Source: CAVVXN01 sp963772585
Lineage (GTDB): Bacteria > Planctomycetota > PLA2 > JAEUHO01
Direction of reading: 5' to 3'
NCBI GenBank assembly: GCA_963772585.1
Contig: CAVYXV010000013.1
Coordinates: 124,001-188,000 of the forward strand
DNA: 64,000 nucleotides
The notes beneath the pieces were generated by a model that had not been told where the DNA came from, did not search any database, and worked only from the letters and a program-made list of their open reading frames with translations. The translations under genes were made by a program, and so were the position numbers. Below, piece by piece: positions 62,200-64,000 of the stretch (position 1 is its first letter; each line of letters opens with the position of its first letter).

Positions 62200-62697
62200 A
62201 TGGAAGAGAGTCCGAGCACCGTCTTCAAGTTCACCGCCGAAGGCATCGACCTGGAGTTCTCCGGTTCCGAGGAGTTCGTCGAGAAGCAGGTACAGCTGTT
62301 CCGGGCCTTCCTCGAGTCCGCCGTGGGGCAGGCGGGGGCCGCGGCGGGGACCCTCTCGATCACGGGGGGCGCGGGCGAAGCGGCCGAGAAGGAGCCGGAG
62401 AGCCTGCCGGTCTTCTACAGCGCGCGCCCCACGCGCGAAGGGCGAGGCGCCATCCAGGACCGGATCCTTCTCTTCATCTACTACATGCAGCACGTCCAGC
62501 AGAAGCAGGCCGTTTCCAAGGAGGACATCGCCTGGTGCTTCCAGCAGGTGGAACTGCCCGTGCCGAAGAACCTCCTGAACGCGCTCGGCAACATGAAGCG
62601 CAAGCTCGGCTTTCTCCAGGGAGGCGGGCGGCGTGGCCTCTATCAGCTCAGCCCGAAGGGCGAGCAGTACGTCACGGAGCGTTTCGCTCCGGCGTGA
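62200..62697 (+). CDS. Hypothetical protein with C-terminal winged-helix-like domain
   Basis: A 165-residue soluble protein behind GGAGAG. The first part is acidic beta-like (VFKFTAEGIDLEFSGSEEFV) and contains a glycine/alanine linker. Residues about 90-165 are helical (QDRILLFIYYMQHVQQKQAV, CFQQVELPVPKNLLNALGNM, YQLSPKGEQYVTERF), resembling a winged helix of the kind found in small archaeal/bacterial regulators. Its 3' end overlaps the convergent hemW by 26 bases. Confidence 0.6.
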   Translation: MEESPSTVFKFTAEGIDLEFSGSEEFVEKQVQLFRAFLESAVGQAGAAAGTLSITGGAGEAAEKEPESLPVFYSARPTREGRGAIQDRILLFIYYMQHVQQKQAVSKEDIAWCFQQVELPVPKNLLNALGNMKRKLGFLQGGGRRGLYQLSPKGEQYVTERFAPA

Positions 62698-63853
62698 CGA
62701 CCGTCTCCGTCTTCACACCGGAGACGTCCGGTAGCATCTCGCGGAGGATGGCGGACAGGACATCGAAGCCCTTCCGCGTCGCCCGGAGCCGCGTGCCTTC
62801 GAGCACGAGCAGCCCGCGGTCCACGTGCGCGGCGATGCGCGGGCCGTGTTCGGCGCGGAGGTCGTGGCCGGTGCGCGCAGCGATGTGCGCGAGGTCCACA
62901 CCTTCGACGAGTCGAAGACCCATCATCAGCGCGTCGAAGGCGGCAACCGGCGGCGGCGACGTCTCCACCCAGTTCGTGGCGTCGCCCGCATCCCTCATCC
63001 GCCGGACGTAGAGCGCGGGATCGGAGACGTTCGCCCGACGCCGCGCCCCCTCGTGGGAGTGCGCGCCGGCGCCGAGTCCGATCCAGTCGGCGTCACGCCA
63101 GTATGCGAGGTTGTGACGACAGGCTGCCCCCGCACGCGCGAAGTTGCTCACCTCGTACCGAACGTACCCGGCGCTACCAAGACGGTCCACCGCAAGATCG
63201 AGATGCGCCAGCTCGCGCGACGCCTCCGGCGCGGGAAGGCGACCCTCCTCCATCCACCTCGTGAACCGCGTCCCCGGCTCGAAGGTCAGGACGTACGCGC
63301 TCACGTGCTCGGGCTCGAGGTCGATCGCTCGGGCGAGGTCGCGTTCCTGGTCGACGAGACCCTGACCCGGCACGGCGAGGATGAGGTCGATGGAGAGCCG
63401 CAACGCGCCGGCCTCGCGAATCAGCGCGGCGGACCGCACGGCATCGCGCGCGTCGTGGACACGCCCGAGCACCTTCAGGAGGCCGTCGTCGAAGCCCTGC
63501 ACGCCGAGGCTCACGCGATCGAACCCCGCCCCGACCAGGACACGCAGCTTCTCGCGGTCGAGGGAACCCGGATTCGCCTCGACCGTCGCCTCCTCCAGAC
63601 GTTCGGCACCGACGATCGATACGAGACCGCCGAGGAGCCGCTCGAGCCGTGCGGACGAGAGATGCGACGGCGTTCCGCCGCCCACGAAGATGGTGCGCGG
63701 CGAGAGACGCTCGGCGCGTCGTCGAGCCTCGGCGAGCAACGCATCCACGTACGCGTCCTGCTCGTCGTCGCGCCCGGCGTGCGAGTTGAAGTCGCAGTAC
63801 GGACACTTCGCGGCGCAGAAGGGGACGTGGACGTAGAGGTGGCCGGGCGTCAT
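62672..63853 (-). CDS. hemW: Radical-SAM heme chaperone HemW
   Basis: A 393-residue radical-SAM protein related to coproporphyrinogen III dehydrogenase HemN. The CxxxCxxC motif (C13, C17, C20 in FCAAKCPYCDFNSH) binds the 4Fe-4S cluster. Other signs are GGGTPSHL, SLGVQGFDDGLLKVLGRVHD, SIDLILAVPGQ, YEVSNFARAG and HNLAYWRDADWIGLGAGAHS. Without an extra N-terminal Cys it is HemW, a heme chaperone, rather than HemN. It lies 25 bases downstream of the sigma factor gene, on the same strand. Confidence 0.92.
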   Translation of the reverse strand: MTPGHLYVHVPFCAAKCPYCDFNSHAGRDDEQDAYVDALLAEARRRAERLSPRTIFVGGGTPSHLSSARLERLLGGLVSIVGAERLEEATVEANPGSLDREKLRVLVGAGFDRVSLGVQGFDDGLLKVLGRVHDARDAVRSAALIREAGALRLSIDLILAVPGQGLVDQERDLARAIDLEPEHVSAYVLTFEPGTRFTRWMEEGRLPAPEASRELAHLDLAVDRLGSAGYVRYEVSNFARAGAACRHNLAYWRDADWIGLGAGAHSHEGARRRANVSDPALYVRRMRDAGDATNWVETSPPPVAAFDALMMGLRLVEGVDLAHIAARTGHDLRAEHGPRIAAHVDRGLLVLEGTRLRATRKGFDVLSAILREMLPDVSGVKTETVVTPERNAP

Positions 63854-63878
63854 CCGGCCTGGGATTCTCGCCCCGGCC

Positions 63879-64000
63879 TCAGGCCCGCCGGACGGTCGCG
63901 CGGGGCGTCGGCAGAGCGGGGCTTTCGCCGAGGTCCCTCCGCAGACAGGCCAGGGCTTGGTGCTCGATCTGGCGCACGCGCTCCCGGGAGAGGTCCACCT
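63879..64000 (-). CDS. Sigma-70 factor C-terminus (partial, cut by window edge)
   Basis: The minus strand reads VDLSRERVRQIEHQALACLR, then RDLGESPALPTPRATVRRA, ending in TGA at 63879-63881. The first part is region 4.2 of sigma-70 (DLSRERVRQIE), which binds the -35 element. Being only 39 residues it cannot be assigned to RpoD, RpoS or RpoH. It lies just upstream of hemW. Confidence 0.85.
   Translation of the reverse strand, partial: VDLSRERVRQIEHQALACLRRDLGESPALPTPRATVRRA

Noticed and set aside
1..64000. CRISPR array, cas genes, rRNA operon or insertion sequence transposases
   Set aside because: No regularly spaced repeats, no rRNA sequence and no intact transposase or cas motif were found on either strand.

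Overview
This window reads as chromosomal DNA from a very GC-rich bacterium. Genes start with ATG, GTG or TTG behind GGAGG-type ribosome binding sites, and third codon positions are nearly all G or C, which makes long antisense reading frames common. Several gene types (a ribosomal protein bL34 without the usual N-terminal motif, long secreted HEAT-repeat proteins, a hibernation-factor-like protein with an extra C-terminal domain, a DUF2203 protein, zinc-ribbon membrane proteins) suggest a Planctomycetota-like lineage. That placement is an inference; no rRNA gene is present to test it.

Region by region. 1-6.6 kb: a copper/silver resistance block with a CusA-type RND pump (5' end outside the window, one frameshift near base 119), an exported protein with three tandem YHS-like cysteine domains, and a CopA-type P-type ATPase. 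6.6-13.2 kb: minus-strand genes for an HPF/RaiA-like protein, a TPR/Rossmann/nucleotidyl-cyclase fusion, a secreted beta-propeller-like protein, an AbiEi-like regulator and an APH-fold kinase. 13.2-14.3 kb: decayed DNA with a broken RlaP-like nucleotidyltransferase. 14.3-18.7 kb: a DUF1565 lipoprotein, a HEAT-repeat protein and a PP-loop enzyme.

19.0-26.5 kb is a genomic island at tRNA-Ser(TGA). It holds an intact tRNA-Ser, two separate tRNA-Ser 3' fragments, a duplicated tRNA 5' half, a dead integrase directly behind a Fic gene, a frameshifted replication-like gene, an unusually AT-rich control region and several unfamiliar genes. The layout fits repeated integration and decay of small integrative elements.

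26.9-45.9 kb: a GAF-domain protein, a SNF2 helicase with a SWIM-finger partner bearing a histone-H1-like tail, an RND efflux pair, a DUF151 nuclease-like protein, an asparaginase/NnrD/HEAT-TPR operon and a membrane-anchored amidotransferase-fold protein. 45.9-51.3 kb: rpmH (41 codons), a small basic protein, a zinc-ribbon/J-domain protein, two translationally coupled membrane proteins and a large protein whose C-terminal domain again resembles an amidotransferase fold. 51.3-57.3 kb: UbiA and SUMF1-domain genes, DUF2203, acyl-CoA dehydrogenase with a perfect hairpin behind it, and a membrane-anchored cyclophilin-like protein. 57.3-64 kb: ParB with two parS-like palindromes beside it, a membrane protein, a metallophosphoesterase, a secreted protein, a JAMM peptidase, HemW and the C-terminal end of a sigma-70 factor at the right edge.
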